Shown: in pieces, positions 24,480-34,338 of the stretch
Layout of the letters: every line of letters starts with the position of its first letter
How positions within the stretch are numbered: the first letter of the stretch is position 1
Source of the DNA: Nemertoderma westbladi
Taxonomy: Eukaryota; Xenacoelomorpha; Nemertodermatida; Nemertodermatidae
Length of the DNA: 64,000 nt
NCBI GenBank assembly: GCA_032718475.1
Contig: JAUCBJ010006790.1
Coordinates: forward strand, 1-64,000
Direction: 5' to 3'
Program-made: the position numbers and the translations under genes
The notes under the pieces: generated by a model
What the model was told of the DNA's origin: nothing
What the model saw: the letters and a program-made list of their open reading frames with translations, nothing else
Databases searched by the model: none

Positions 24480-24558
24480 TTTAATTTTATATTCATTATT
24501 AGCAGGGAATTTAATTTTATAATAATAATTATTAGCAGGGAATTTAATTTTATAGACC
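24480..24558. repeat. Short tandem repeat (~32-bp, AT-rich)
   Basis: Three imperfect copies built on 'GCAGGGAATTTAATTTTATA', just downstream of the Crypton stop codon. Confidence 0.7.
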
Positions 24559-25014
24559 TTAGAGTTCTGTGAGATAAGACTTTATTTGTTTACGTCATTT
24601 ATTTGCACTACAGTACATAACTTGAGAATTTAAGTTAACAAATTTATATTTGATTTCGTTGCAAAGTGTACTCCTGATGTACTGGTGTAGGCCCCATAAT
24701 TTGTGCTATAAAAAAGTCAAATAAATTTGGGAATTGTATTTCATTAATGGGCTGCATTATTATTATGCAATTGATATATCTGATTTTTTTTCTTGAATTT
24801 GCGAATTGTTATTTCAGGCACCCCAAAGACTAATCCCAGAATACCTACAATGGTACAATCCCCAACATATCCTATTATCTGAGCCCGATTTTAGTCCTGG
24901 TGGTGTACAACTTTATTGCTATTTAACTATTTAACTGTCAACTTTATTTAACGCTATTTGGTGTTTTGACTAAAATACTTCGTAGAACACTACGAATCGA
25001 TAGATGCTTTGTTT

Positions 25015-25395
25015 ATTTTGACTACGTACTAACCCCCAAAATATCCATGCCCCATTTTAATACTTTACCCCCAAACAATGCCCTTTTAGAACACTATCAA
25101 TAGTTGTTTTGTTGTTTTGACTACTGTATTATCCCCCAAAATATCCATGCCCCATTTTAATACTTTACCCCCAAACAATGCCCTTTTAGAACACTATCAA
25201 TAGTTGTTTTGTTGTTTTGACTACTGTATTATCCCCCAAAATATCCATGCCCCATTTTAATACTTTACCCCCAAACAATGCCCTTTTAGAACACTATCAA
25301 TAGTTGTTTTGTTGTTTTGACTACTGTATTATCCCCCAAAATATCCATGCCCCATTTTAATACTTTACCCCCAAACAATGCCCTTTTAGAACACT
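25015..25395. repeat. 100-bp satellite, four copies
   Basis: The anchor ATATCCATGCCCC starts at 25041, 25141, 25241 and 25341, an exact 100-bp period. The last three units are almost identical. No coding potential. It lies between the Crypton and the right palindrome. Confidence 0.95.
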
Positions 25396-25471
25396 AGGGA
25401 ATCTCTGGTCAGAATGTATGTAACAACAAAATTATTACCCTGTCATTTTGTTATTTACCCGGTTAATTTGA

Positions 25472-25571
25472 CCCTCAGAAATGTTATTTAACCCTTGGAA
25501 CAAGTTATAAACCCTCGGCTTCGCCTCGGGATTTATAACTCGTTCCTCGGGTTAAATAACATTTCTTCGGG
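25472..25571. repeat. 100-nt near-perfect palindrome right of the Crypton
   Basis: The arms run from CCCTCAGAAATGTTATTT inward to a core CCCTCGGCTTCGCCTCGGG flanked by TTATAAA/TTTATAA; only a few positions mismatch. It shares its core and TTATAA arms with 22456-22527. Such a palindrome could extrude as a cruciform or mark an element end. Confidence 0.9.
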
Positions 25572-26121
25572 CCGTAGTTGTTCTGTTGGCACCATTGTGT
25601 TTGTGGAAGCAGTAAAAAATTATCGGTTGTTTAACTGCGAAGCTGAACTCAATTTATTAGTTAGGATATTTAGGTTTAGCCGGCCATGGTTTTTTGAATC
25701 GCTCAAGTTAGAGAGAGAGTTAGAGAGAGTCGCAACCCGAAGATGTAGCCACGCGCTAGTGGATACATATAATATTTGAAATTAAAATTACGTTGATTAG
25801 AGCTATATATATAAAATTAGAAATATTCGGGCGGCAAGTATATTTTGAATATTTTGTATTAGATTCAAGGTTATTTTGTGCTATACCGGTATTTAATGCT
25901 ATATAGTAGCTATATAATAATATTTTTGTTTAAATATTGTGCTAGTATTTGCTATAACTATATACCCCGGGGCCATTAAATTCACAATATTGCATTGCGA
26001 ATTTATTTGACATTTGGACCAACTGATTATTTGACAAATAATTTGACCGTATTTCGGTTAAATTATATTTATATCTCGAACTTTGCGAGATTTTTGCCGG
26101 AAGGCAAACATTATTTAGACT

Positions 26122-28065
26122 ATGAGTGTCTCAGACAAGGAGGCACTAGAGGACAGCTATGAGACGGCGGCTGGACCGCCGACTGACGATAGCGTCAATA
26201 TTACTGTTGACGACAATGCCGACTATGACGACGCAGCGAGTGACGCTGACGTAAGTGAACAGGAGGACGAGACAGTGACTAGTGAGGAAGAACAGCAACC
26301 TCAAGTAATAGTATTAGGATCCCCTACCGCTACTGTAAGGAAGGACTGTACGGCAGCCCGGACAGAGGTGAGTGATAGGGAGGATAGTGTAGCAGAAGCG
26401 AGAGCCCGGAGCCCGGTTTCCAGACCTGTGGGTATGGTAAGTGCCGTGGTCCCAACGGCTGTAAGGAGTACCCGTAGTTCCCGAAATAATCCTTCAAGTC
26501 CACCGAGTGTAAGTCAGGTAAGTGATAGAGAACTTGATATCGCGATAAAGAAGAAACTTCGCGCGCATGCCGGACATATAACTCGGACGGCGGACAAGGT
26601 AAGGAAAATGTTAGCTGACTCAGCGAACATCGGGAGGGTAGAGTTAGTAGAGGTTAGAAGAGGATATAATTCAGCGTTATTCAAGCAGACGGAGGAGCTT
26701 GCAGTCCTAGCAAAGAAGGCAGTAGAGTCTCAGTCGAGCGACGTAGCAACGAGGATTTACGACAGGGTTTTAGCAGCCTTGTTAGAGCACCGCGAGTTAT
26801 CGGAGCGATTCCGACGAGTTAGGACGGAGAACTGGCTGCTATGGGCATCACAAGCGCAGGCGACTCAGGTGAGTGACGCTGAGTTGAGAGACTTAGTGGA
26901 GCGAGAAGAGATCCAAGATAAGGAAGAGCGCCGTTATCAGAGGGAAGTTACTAGCTGGCTGATGCAGAATGGAGTGGTTGTACCAGGCCAGGTGCTACCG
27001 ACGACGGAGAACATTCAACAGAGGACGTTGACTCCACCCGACGATGCATCCAGAGACAGCGGCGATTCCCAGGTTAGTCACGCGCGAGGGAAAGTTATAT
27101 GTGCTAGATCCCTTGTTTCTCACAACTCGGCGGAGGAGAGAAGACGCCGACTAGACGAACAGCAGGCGGAAGTTTTGCGTGCATCGGAAGCACGGAAGGA
27201 AGCTGAGCGGGAACGGGAGCGCGCACGTAAGTTAGACGCAAAGTTGCGGGAGTTGGAAGACAAAGGTAAGCGTGAGCAAGCGGAACGCGAACGAAAAGAA
27301 CGCGAACTCCAACTGAAACGCGAACAGAAAGAACGCGAACTCCAACTTGAACGCGAACGCGAAGCGAAGAAACGCGAACTCCAACTCGAACGCGATCAGG
27401 AAGCGAAGAAACGCGAACTCCAACTCGAACGCGAACAGAAAGAACACGAACTCGAACTTGAACGCGAACGCAAGGAACGCGAACTCGAGATTGAGAAGGA
27501 GCGACAGATGTTGTATGAAGAAAAGGCGCGACTGGAAGAAGAGAGCGTAGCGAGACGAGTGAGGGAAGAAGAAGAACGTAAACTGGCGCAGTTGGAAAGT
27601 GCGAGATTAAGTTTAGAGAGCGAAGAACGGACTAGGAAGGCGAACGAAATCGCCGAGAAGGGGATGCGAATGATCGAAGAATGTGGGGCGAGTGTAGGGA
27701 CAGAGTTGCGAGAACTGTTCGCACTGCAGAAGGCCGAACAGGAAGCGAGAACTCCGGCTATACGCGAGTCGACGACGACCAGAATTCCTATACCCGGTCC
27801 AGCTATTACGAGTACACGGATCGCTAAACCGTTCTCTACATATCGCACGCCAGTTGGTATTAGTGCTTCACCTATCGCGCAGGATCTACGTCATCGGAAC
27901 ACCGCACCACTATACACCGAACGAGAGAATGAAGAGTTTAGAGAAACTCCGACGGGACGAGTACTTGGCGAACCGCCAAGTTTGGTTTGCGCGGTTGAAC
28001 TTAGCGAACGCTATTTCGAACGCATTGGACATCTTGAGGACGGTGAATCTACCTCATCATGGTGA
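26122..28065 (+). CDS. E2 gag-like protein with long charged coiled coil
   Basis: The 647-residue protein starts at an ATG 22 codons after an upstream stop. Residues 1-130 are acidic and Ser/Thr-rich; 140-280 form a helical region ('IKKKLRAHAGHITRTADKVRKM') like the N-terminal part of BEL/Pao gag. Residues ~335-520 are an uninterrupted Glu/Arg/Lys heptad-rich coiled coil with internal repeats of 'KRELQLERE' type (DNA repeats at 27280-27500), likely used for particle assembly. The last ~70 residues overlap the pol frame (27854-28065), which lies in the +1 frame and reads better there, so gag and pol are joined either by frameshifting or by a mutation. Gag packages the element RNA in the cytoplasm. 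Confidence 0.75.
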   Translation: MSVSDKEALEDSYETAAGPPTDDSVNITVDDNADYDDAASDADVSEQEDETVTSEEEQQPQVIVLGSPTATVRKDCTAARTEVSDREDSVAEARARSPVSRPVGMVSAVVPTAVRSTRSSRNNPSSPPSVSQVSDRELDIAIKKKLRAHAGHITRTADKVRKMLADSANIGRVELVEVRRGYNSALFKQTEELAVLAKKAVESQSSDVATRIYDRVLAALLEHRELSERFRRVRTENWLLWASQAQATQVSDAELRDLVEREEIQDKEERRYQREVTSWLMQNGVVVPGQVLPTTENIQQRTLTPPDDASRDSGDSQVSHARGKVICARSLVSHNSAEERRRRLDEQQAEVLRASEARKEAERERERARKLDAKLRELEDKGKREQAERERKERELQLKREQKERELQLEREREAKKRELQLERDQEAKKRELQLEREQKEHELELERERKERELEIEKERQMLYEEKARLEEESVARRVREEEERKLAQLESARLSLESEERTRKANEIAEKGMRMIEECGASVGTELRELFALQKAEQEARTPAIRESTTTRIPIPGPAITSTRIAKPFSTYRTPVGISASPIAQDLRHRNTAPLYTERENEEFRETPTGRVLGEPPSLVCAVELSERYFERIGHLEDGESTSSW

Positions 28066-31000
28066 TCACGCCGAAGTTTTGAAAAGCGTAATAAGACGTC
28101 TAAACATGCGTTACAGACAGAAATGGCGCAAATTAGAGAATAAGTTGGAGGGCCAAGGTAAAGTATTGACACTTCAGCATATTCATGACATGATAGCCAC
28201 AGACGCAGTAGCAGAGATGAAATCAAACTTCTCAGAAGAGAATATGAGGGAGTCTAAACCTGTTACCGGTAAGTCTATGGTAAGTTTTGACGATGACAGG
28301 ACCACTGTGACATTTAACTCAGTAGACAGATATAATTCGAGTACCCCAGCCTTTAGATCAGACTCGCGAGTATGGTCAGGTGAGTGGTTAGATAGACCTA
28401 GGTTAAAGCAACAGGAGTTGCCGGATGGATTTGTAGGTTGCCAATACTGTTTACTAAAGGAGGTAAGATCTGACGACCATAAGTTAGATAGTTGCAGACG
28501 GTTCAAAGAATTAAATTCGGAACAGAGAAGAGTTCAAGTGCGGACGTTGGACACCTGTTGGGCATGTCTTGCGCCAGGCCATGTAAGGCGGCAGTGCCCG
28601 AACAGCAAGGACGGATGCATGGAATGCGGCAGACTACATCACAAGTTGCTACATGCGGATTTCCATACCCCAACGGACCGTTACTTACAGCGAAATCCTC
28701 AAAGGAAGGGGAGCAAAGAACCCGTATCGATAAGGAGGAATACGTACACTGGCATCCAAGACGATGGTTACCAACCAGGTTCGTCGGATGAGGATGGCGA
28801 GTCGAGCGCAAGAGAGGTGACCTGCCAAGGTTTCACCGCGGATAGTTCATCAACCAGCGCGCGGACGTATTTATCATCGGCCACGTCGGAAATATTTAGC
28901 GTGATTCCGGTGAAACTCACTGGAGATAAGGGATCGAAACGAATATATGTGATGTTGGACACTGCGTCCACATTATCTTATATCGACGAGGAAGTGGCGA
29001 GAGCTGTTTCTAGCTTCCAGAACGCTGAGGAGATCCAAATAGAGTTGAAGTCTATGCATGGGGTAGGAGACCTCAAGGGACACAGAATTTCGGTAGAACT
29101 AGACTCCCTACTTCCGAGAGACCAACATACTCGACAAGAACAGAAAGCTTTGCCATTGGACGGATTTAAGTGTCTAGCTATGAAGGGATTCGGCAGGCAG
29201 TTAGGTAAGGTGCCGCCGATGAGTCCCATAGCACAGGAGTATTTTGACAAGCTCAGGATACCCAGACACCAGGTAGGTTATAGGAATGTTTCTATGTTGA
29301 TTGGTGCAGAACAGCTGATCGCACACCAGATATGGGAAACGAGACCAGCTGAGCCGCATGTCAATGGACCACATGCCCATAGGACCATACTAGGTTGGTA
29401 TACACGAGTACCCATGTCTTATGAGTTTACAGGTGGCGACAAGCCAATGAACAGATACGATGAATTACAGCCTATAATTCAACCACCGTTAGTAGAACCA
29501 CCAGACATAGACGAGTTTAGGAGAACCTGTATTGACCACTATAGTGACTTTAGCGAGTCAGACGAGGAGTTGATTCCCGATAATGTTAGGTTGTCGGAAC
29601 CACTTCATAATGACCGGACAGATAGTGAACCCGAGGACTACTGTTATCAGACCCGTGGGTCTGGTTCAGCGGCCCACGCTACCTATTTGACTAACGTTTT
29701 GACTTATACAGACATAGTGGAGGGTCAAGTGGCTAAATATCGAGACCTAGACATTTTCCAATACAGTGAGGAGGAATTACAAAAGGAATTGATACGCCAG
29801 GACCTCGAGACAGGAGCTAGAACCGTCGAATGGCTGGATAGGGACGCAATGGAACCCGGTGGATATGACCTAGCCATGTCTACTGATGAGAAACGGTCGT
29901 TGGAGATGATGGAAGATACCATACGTCTACTACCGACTGGACATTTTGAAGTTGGAATGTTGTGGCGTCGACAACCACCTAAGTTGGAGAACAACTACAA
30001 CTTAGCCTTGAAAAGATTGAACGGAGTAAGGGCTCGGTTGTTGAAGAATCCGGACATTAGGGAGAAGTATTGCGCCCAGATCAACAACTATTTCGCCAAG
30101 GGATTTGCTGGGAAGGTAGAGGACCCTGACTTAGTGACAGACCAGACTTATTACCTTCCACACCACTATGTGACTCACCCTGACAAGCCAGACAAAGTCC
30201 GAGTAGTCAACGACTGCGCAGCAGTCTATAGAGGTATGTCCCTGAATTCAGAGTTGATGGATGGTCCCAACCTGAACAATTATTTGATTGGAATACTGTT
30301 GCGTTTTAGACAGCGGCGATTCGCATTTACTTGTGACATCGAGGCGATGTTCCACCAGGTAAGAGCATGTAAGGCAGACCAGGATAGCCTTCGCTTTCTC
30401 TGGTTTGAGAATGAAGACTTATCCGGCCCAGTGGTTACATACCAGATGTACGTTAGGATATTTGGCGCCCGCGATAGTCCAAATGGCACGCTGTTCGTTT
30501 TAAAGAAAACGGCAACAGCCCAGATTGGTAAGTATCCAGTAGAAGTAATCGAGTCTATATTGAGAAACTTCTATATGGACGACGGATTGGTGTCCAAGGA
30601 CACAGCGGAACAAGCCATAGAAGTGGCTCACGGCCTACAGGAGTGCTTGGCTACAGGGGGTTTTCCTCTAACCAAGTTCACTACGAACTCGGAGGCCCTA
30701 TTAGAGTCGTTCCCGGTAAAGGATCGCGGGAGCGGAGACATAGAATTGGGGGTAGAACCAATCCCCATGGCGCGAGTACTGGGACTCGCTTGGAACCCGA
30801 ACTCAGATAAGTTCCAGGTAAGCGTTAGATTTGAGCCCAGTAGCCCAGACAAAGTTTTGACTAAGAGAATTTGCTTATCGACATTGAGTAGACTATTTGA
30901 CCCGATGAACTTTATCAGTCCGGTTATATTACAGGCACGAGCGTGCATGAGGAAAATTTGGTTGTCCGACTTAGAGTGGGACGAACCAATATCTCCTATA

Positions 31001-32026
31001 CATGCAAAGCAGTGGAGGGAGTGGGAAGCCGAGTTGCATCTATTGAAAAATATAGATGTACCCCGTTCCTACTTTCCGAATCAGCTGGTATTCCCAGCTG
31101 ATTTAGAGCTCCACCTATTTAGTGACGCAAGTGACACCGGCTTTGGTATGGTAGCCTACCTTCGCCGAGAGGTAAGTCAGGACAAGTTTGAGACGGCTTT
31201 TGTGACTTCTAGATCAAAGACAATGCCGGTCAAATACATGACTGTCCCTCGTGCAGAGTTACAGGCGGCTGTAGTTTCGGTCGAGGTAAGTAAGCAAATA
31301 ACTGAGGAGTTAGACACGACATTGACCTTATTCTATTGGACGGACGCATCCTTGGTGTTAGTATACATTGCGGCCGACAATATTGCACTAAAGACATTTG
31401 TGGCCAATAGACGCGCTCAGATCGTTGATTTTTCGACGAAGGAACAATGGAGACATTGTCCGGGAGTGTTGAACCCGGCCGACATAACTTCGAGAGGTGC
31501 AATGCCGGCGGAATTCTGTCAGGAAGAGTCGCAGGAGTTTTGGTTGCATGGACCTGATTTTCTAACGAGGACACAGGAACATTGGCCAGAGCGACTAAAG
31601 ATTGTGACCAATCCGATGCCTGAAGATGCAGAAGTCAAGGTGGAGAAAGTCTCTAAGTCGAAGTCTAAAGCCAAACTCAAGTCATTGGAGCGGCCTGAAA
31701 AGTCATTGGAGCGGCCTGAAGAGTCATTGGAGCGGCCTGAAGAGTCATTGGAGCGGCCCGGAGACCTGTCAGACCAACAGACTTACGTGACTACTAGGTC
31801 AGGAAGGGTAAGTTACGACGTAAAACCACCCTTACAGACTAGACGACAGTCACAGTTGGTAAGTGACGGACAGAAAATGACCGACACAATGGATCCTTTG
31901 GTTTCCAAACCTGTGGGTTTTGATTCGAAACTTCCATTAGTTAGCGGACAACCGTCGCTGGCATTAGAGTCATGCAGTATTTATGACAAATTACTAAATT
32001 CGTCTGCCTCTTGGCTGACAATTTGA
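27854..32026 (+). CDS. pol: E2 polyprotein: zinc knuckles, aspartic protease, reverse transcriptase, RNase H
   Basis: 1390 codons open, +1 relative to gag; the start is not an ATG and is set only by the open frame. Domain order: gag C-terminal region (~60-130), BEL-type knuckles from Cys196 with a CCHC at Cys235/Cys238/His243/Cys248 and 'CMECGRLHH', and a protease with Asp369-Thr-Ala in 'MLDTAS' (Ala where Gly is usual). RT follows with 'FTCDIEAMFHQV' and the catalytic Tyr907-Met-Asp-Asp910. RNase H has 'LFSDASDTGFG' (Asp1091), 'PRAELQAA' and 'WTDASLVL'. This order (PR-RT-RH-IN) and the motif style are BEL/Pao. Near residue 1275 are four tandem 21-bp coding repeats ('SLERPEE'). The frame ends at a single TGA (32024-32026); the integrase follows in the same frame. 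Confidence 0.9.
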   Translation: MVLVLHLSRRIYVIGTPHHYTPNERMKSLEKLRRDEYLANRQVWFARLNLANAISNALDILRTVNLPHHGDHAEVLKSVIRRLNMRYRQKWRKLENKLEGQGKVLTLQHIHDMIATDAVAEMKSNFSEENMRESKPVTGKSMVSFDDDRTTVTFNSVDRYNSSTPAFRSDSRVWSGEWLDRPRLKQQELPDGFVGCQYCLLKEVRSDDHKLDSCRRFKELNSEQRRVQVRTLDTCWACLAPGHVRRQCPNSKDGCMECGRLHHKLLHADFHTPTDRYLQRNPQRKGSKEPVSIRRNTYTGIQDDGYQPGSSDEDGESSAREVTCQGFTADSSSTSARTYLSSATSEIFSVIPVKLTGDKGSKRIYVMLDTASTLSYIDEEVARAVSSFQNAEEIQIELKSMHGVGDLKGHRISVELDSLLPRDQHTRQEQKALPLDGFKCLAMKGFGRQLGKVPPMSPIAQEYFDKLRIPRHQVGYRNVSMLIGAEQLIAHQIWETRPAEPHVNGPHAHRTILGWYTRVPMSYEFTGGDKPMNRYDELQPIIQPPLVEPPDIDEFRRTCIDHYSDFSESDEELIPDNVRLSEPLHNDRTDSEPEDYCYQTRGSGSAAHATYLTNVLTYTDIVEGQVAKYRDLDIFQYSEEELQKELIRQDLETGARTVEWLDRDAMEPGGYDLAMSTDEKRSLEMMEDTIRLLPTGHFEVGMLWRRQPPKLENNYNLALKRLNGVRARLLKNPDIREKYCAQINNYFAKGFAGKVEDPDLVTDQTYYLPHHYVTHPDKPDKVRVVNDCAAVYRGMSLNSELMDGPNLNNYLIGILLRFRQRRFAFTCDIEAMFHQVRACKADQDSLRFLWFENEDLSGPVVTYQMYVRIFGARDSPNGTLFVLKKTATAQIGKYPVEVIESILRNFYMDDGLVSKDTAEQAIEVAHGLQECLATGGFPLTKFTTNSEALLESFPVKDRGSGDIELGVEPIPMARVLGLAWNPNSDKFQVSVRFEPSSPDKVLTKRICLSTLSRLFDPMNFISPVILQARACMRKIWLSDLEWDEPISPIHAKQWREWEAELHLLKNIDVPRSYFPNQLVFPADLELHLFSDASDTGFGMVAYLRREVSQDKFETAFVTSRSKTMPVKYMTVPRAELQAAVVSVEVSKQITEELDTTLTLFYWTDASLVLVYIAADNIALKTFVANRRAQIVDFSTKEQWRHCPGVLNPADITSRGAMPAEFCQEESQEFWLHGPDFLTRTQEHWPERLKIVTNPMPEDAEVKVEKVSKSKSKAKLKSLERPEKSLERPEESLERPEESLERPGDLSDQQTYVTTRSGRVSYDVKPPLQTRRQSQLVSDGQKMTDTMDPLVSKPVGFDSKLPLVSGQPSLALESCSIYDKLLNSSASWLTI

Positions 32027-33568
32027 AAAAGAACTGCGTGGTTAAGCCGATACGTTTCGTACCTTTGTTTAAAACATTCGAAACATTTGAGAGAACCATT
32101 GAGCACCAATAGTGAGCGAATTCGGAAATTGAAACAACCTCTGACAGAGGATGAGATTGATCAAGCGGAATTAAAGCATTTGAAACATTATCAAATGTGT
32201 GCCTTCCCGAAAGAATTCCATCTATTATCGGCTCATCGACCAGTTCTCTATAAACCCCTTAGAAAATGGAGTCCATTAATCCATAAGGATTTAATTTGTC
32301 ATAGATCGAGAATCCAGACTGTCGACATAAACTCACAGTTTCGGTTCCCAGTGATAATCCCTAGTCACCCAATAGAATTGCAAAGAGCGATTCTATGGGA
32401 TATACATAAGAGGTTGCATCACGCGGGAAAGTTACACTGTTTGTCGGCAGCGAGACAGCGATTCATTCTATTGCAGCCAAGCAGGGCAGTTGGCACTATG
32501 TACGACGCCTGTCTGGTTTGCAAGAGAGTGAACGCCAGAGTATTGGAACAGGAGATGGCTGAACTCCCGGAAGCGAGAGTGCAGGCATATGACCCACCCT
32601 TTACGAATACAGGGGTGGACTGTTTTGGTCCGATTGAAGCAAAGAGTGGACGGCTGACCCACAAGCGATGGGGTCTGCTACTGACATGTATGGCGAGTAG
32701 AGCCATACATATCGAGCGTGTGGCAGACATGTCGACCAAATCTCTGCTCCTGGCCTTAAAGAGATTTATGGCCAGGAGAGGACTAGTAAAGGCGTTCTAC
32801 TCTGACAAGGGTACAAACTTTGTCGGAGGGAATAGCGAGTTGAACGCGGCTCATAAAGCAGCACAGAATAAGGAAATTTCTGCAGCACTTTTGCCGCAAC
32901 GAGTAGAATGGAGATTCAATACTCCTGAAAGTCCTTGGAGAGGAGGAAGTTGGGAGCGTTTAGTTCGCTCTGTAAAACAGGCCATTGCCAAAACATTGCC
33001 TGTGAACAAACAACTTACCGACGACGAACTGGTCACAGCTTTCATTGAAATCGAGCATACCCTAAACTCGAGGCCGATAGCTATGTTGCCAGACGGTGTT
33101 GCATTAACGCCGAATCATTTGCTAATGCAGAGTCCAGCATTTCTTGTGCCGGCATCAGAACCCATTAGTGCCGACCTATATAGTCGTAAAAGCTGGAAAG
33201 TAACACAGTTTGTGGCGTACACATTCTGGGAATATTGGCGGGAATACTATCTTCCCACCATATCCACCAGAACAAAGTGGTACAAAACGGTTCGGAGTCT
33301 CCAAAAGGGAGATTACGTGTTGATAACCGAACCCATTGTCAAGAGAAAGTATTGGGAGACGGGAGTGATCTTGCACACACACCCAGACGTGCAAAACATA
33401 GTGCGCACAGTCACTGTGAAAATTAGATGCAAGTGTCCGCACCCAAAAAAGTGTAAAACTAATGGTTTACACACCTTGGACCGACCGGTCCAAGATATTG
33501 TGTTATTAGAGGAGACACGTATCGAGACGGGAGATTATAATTTGTCTCCTGCCTCAAAACAGAGTTAG
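32027..33568 (+). CDS. E2 integrase, in frame with pol beyond a TGA
   Basis: The reading frame of pol continues from the TGA at 32024-32026 without another stop to 33568; there is no well-placed ATG, so this is the C-terminal part of the same polyprotein. Counting from 32087, an HHCC-like zinc region ('HKRLHHAGKLHC', 'CLVCKRV') precedes the DDE core: Asp178 in 'GVDCFGP', Asp240 in 'YSDKGTNF' and Glu290 in 'GGSWERLV'. A C-terminal region typical of BEL/Pao follows ('SWKVTQFVAYTFWEYWREYYLP', 'KGDYVLITE'). It inserts the cDNA into the host chromosome. All three catalytic acids are present. The single stop is either a recent inactivating change or is read through. Confidence 0.88.
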   Translation, partial: KRTAWLSRYVSYLCLKHSKHLREPLSTNSERIRKLKQPLTEDEIDQAELKHLKHYQMCAFPKEFHLLSAHRPVLYKPLRKWSPLIHKDLICHRSRIQTVDINSQFRFPVIIPSHPIELQRAILWDIHKRLHHAGKLHCLSAARQRFILLQPSRAVGTMYDACLVCKRVNARVLEQEMAELPEARVQAYDPPFTNTGVDCFGPIEAKSGRLTHKRWGLLLTCMASRAIHIERVADMSTKSLLLALKRFMARRGLVKAFYSDKGTNFVGGNSELNAAHKAAQNKEISAALLPQRVEWRFNTPESPWRGGSWERLVRSVKQAIAKTLPVNKQLTDDELVTAFIEIEHTLNSRPIAMLPDGVALTPNHLLMQSPAFLVPASEPISADLYSRKSWKVTQFVAYTFWEYWREYYLPTISTRTKWYKTVRSLQKGDYVLITEPIVKRKYWETGVILHTHPDVQNIVRTVTVKIRCKCPHPKKCKTNGLHTLDRPVQDIVLLEETRIETGDYNLSPASKQS

Positions 33569-34338
33569 TGCTGGACGCAACTCACTTCGTATGCATTCCT
33601 CGTATGCAAATACAAGGAAATGCATAGGAGCGGGGTTGTGGTGATTTGCGTTGAGTTTTGTCTGGTGGGTATCAAAACAAAATTTTATTTTCAAAATTTT
33701 TGGAAAATTAGAAAATTTTAAAAAATTAAAAGTGAACCCAAGACAATTCCAGACGCTGTGTATAGACGCGTTTTAGAATTCGTCTATAGATAAACAGTAA
33801 TTTGAAAAGTCGTGAAGCCTGGAAAATAGCATTTAGAAACCATGGTGACGGCTATATTACGTAGGAGTGTAAATTGAGTCTAGCAACTTCCACAGATTGG
33901 TGCCAACAGTGCAACTAAGGTGCTAAAGGTTAGTAGCACCAGAGGCGTACATGGACCCCACTCAGTAGTTTGCAGGATGTGTGATGTTCGATTATCAAAC
34001 CTGTGGGTTTGGTATAGTCGAGTATTGTGGCTATAGTCCTTTCTAACTACTGTAGTTTAGTACGAGTAATGGGAGTAGTTTGGGCATCAAAAAGTGAGTT
34101 GGTCACGGCCAGTTTATCTCCAAAGTTTTTGCGCTATGCATGGGAATAGGTTAGAGGATAGTTAGTTAGGAAGAGACGGGATCTAGAGAGTCGAACCTGA
34201 ACTGCTGGAAGGCGGGGGGGGGGGGGGGGGGTTCGGGAGGTCTGTCCTTCGGCGACATCTAACTGATTTACCCACAGTGTAGTTGGTTACGTAACGGCAC
34301 TTATTGGGATATATATATATGTATATACGCGTAACATA
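33569..34338 (+). other. Spacer between integrase and ORF3
   Basis: Non-coding, 770 bp. It contains one copy of the E2 palindrome (33996-34011) and a G run (34207-34230). A TATATATATAT tract at 34310-34320 lies just before the ORF3 ATG and could serve as an internal promoter, which is speculative. Confidence 0.5.

Noticed and set aside
27232-27848. Antisense ORFs over the gag coiled coil
   Set aside because: Phe/Ala/Ser-rich mirror of the Glu/Arg repeat on the coding strand.
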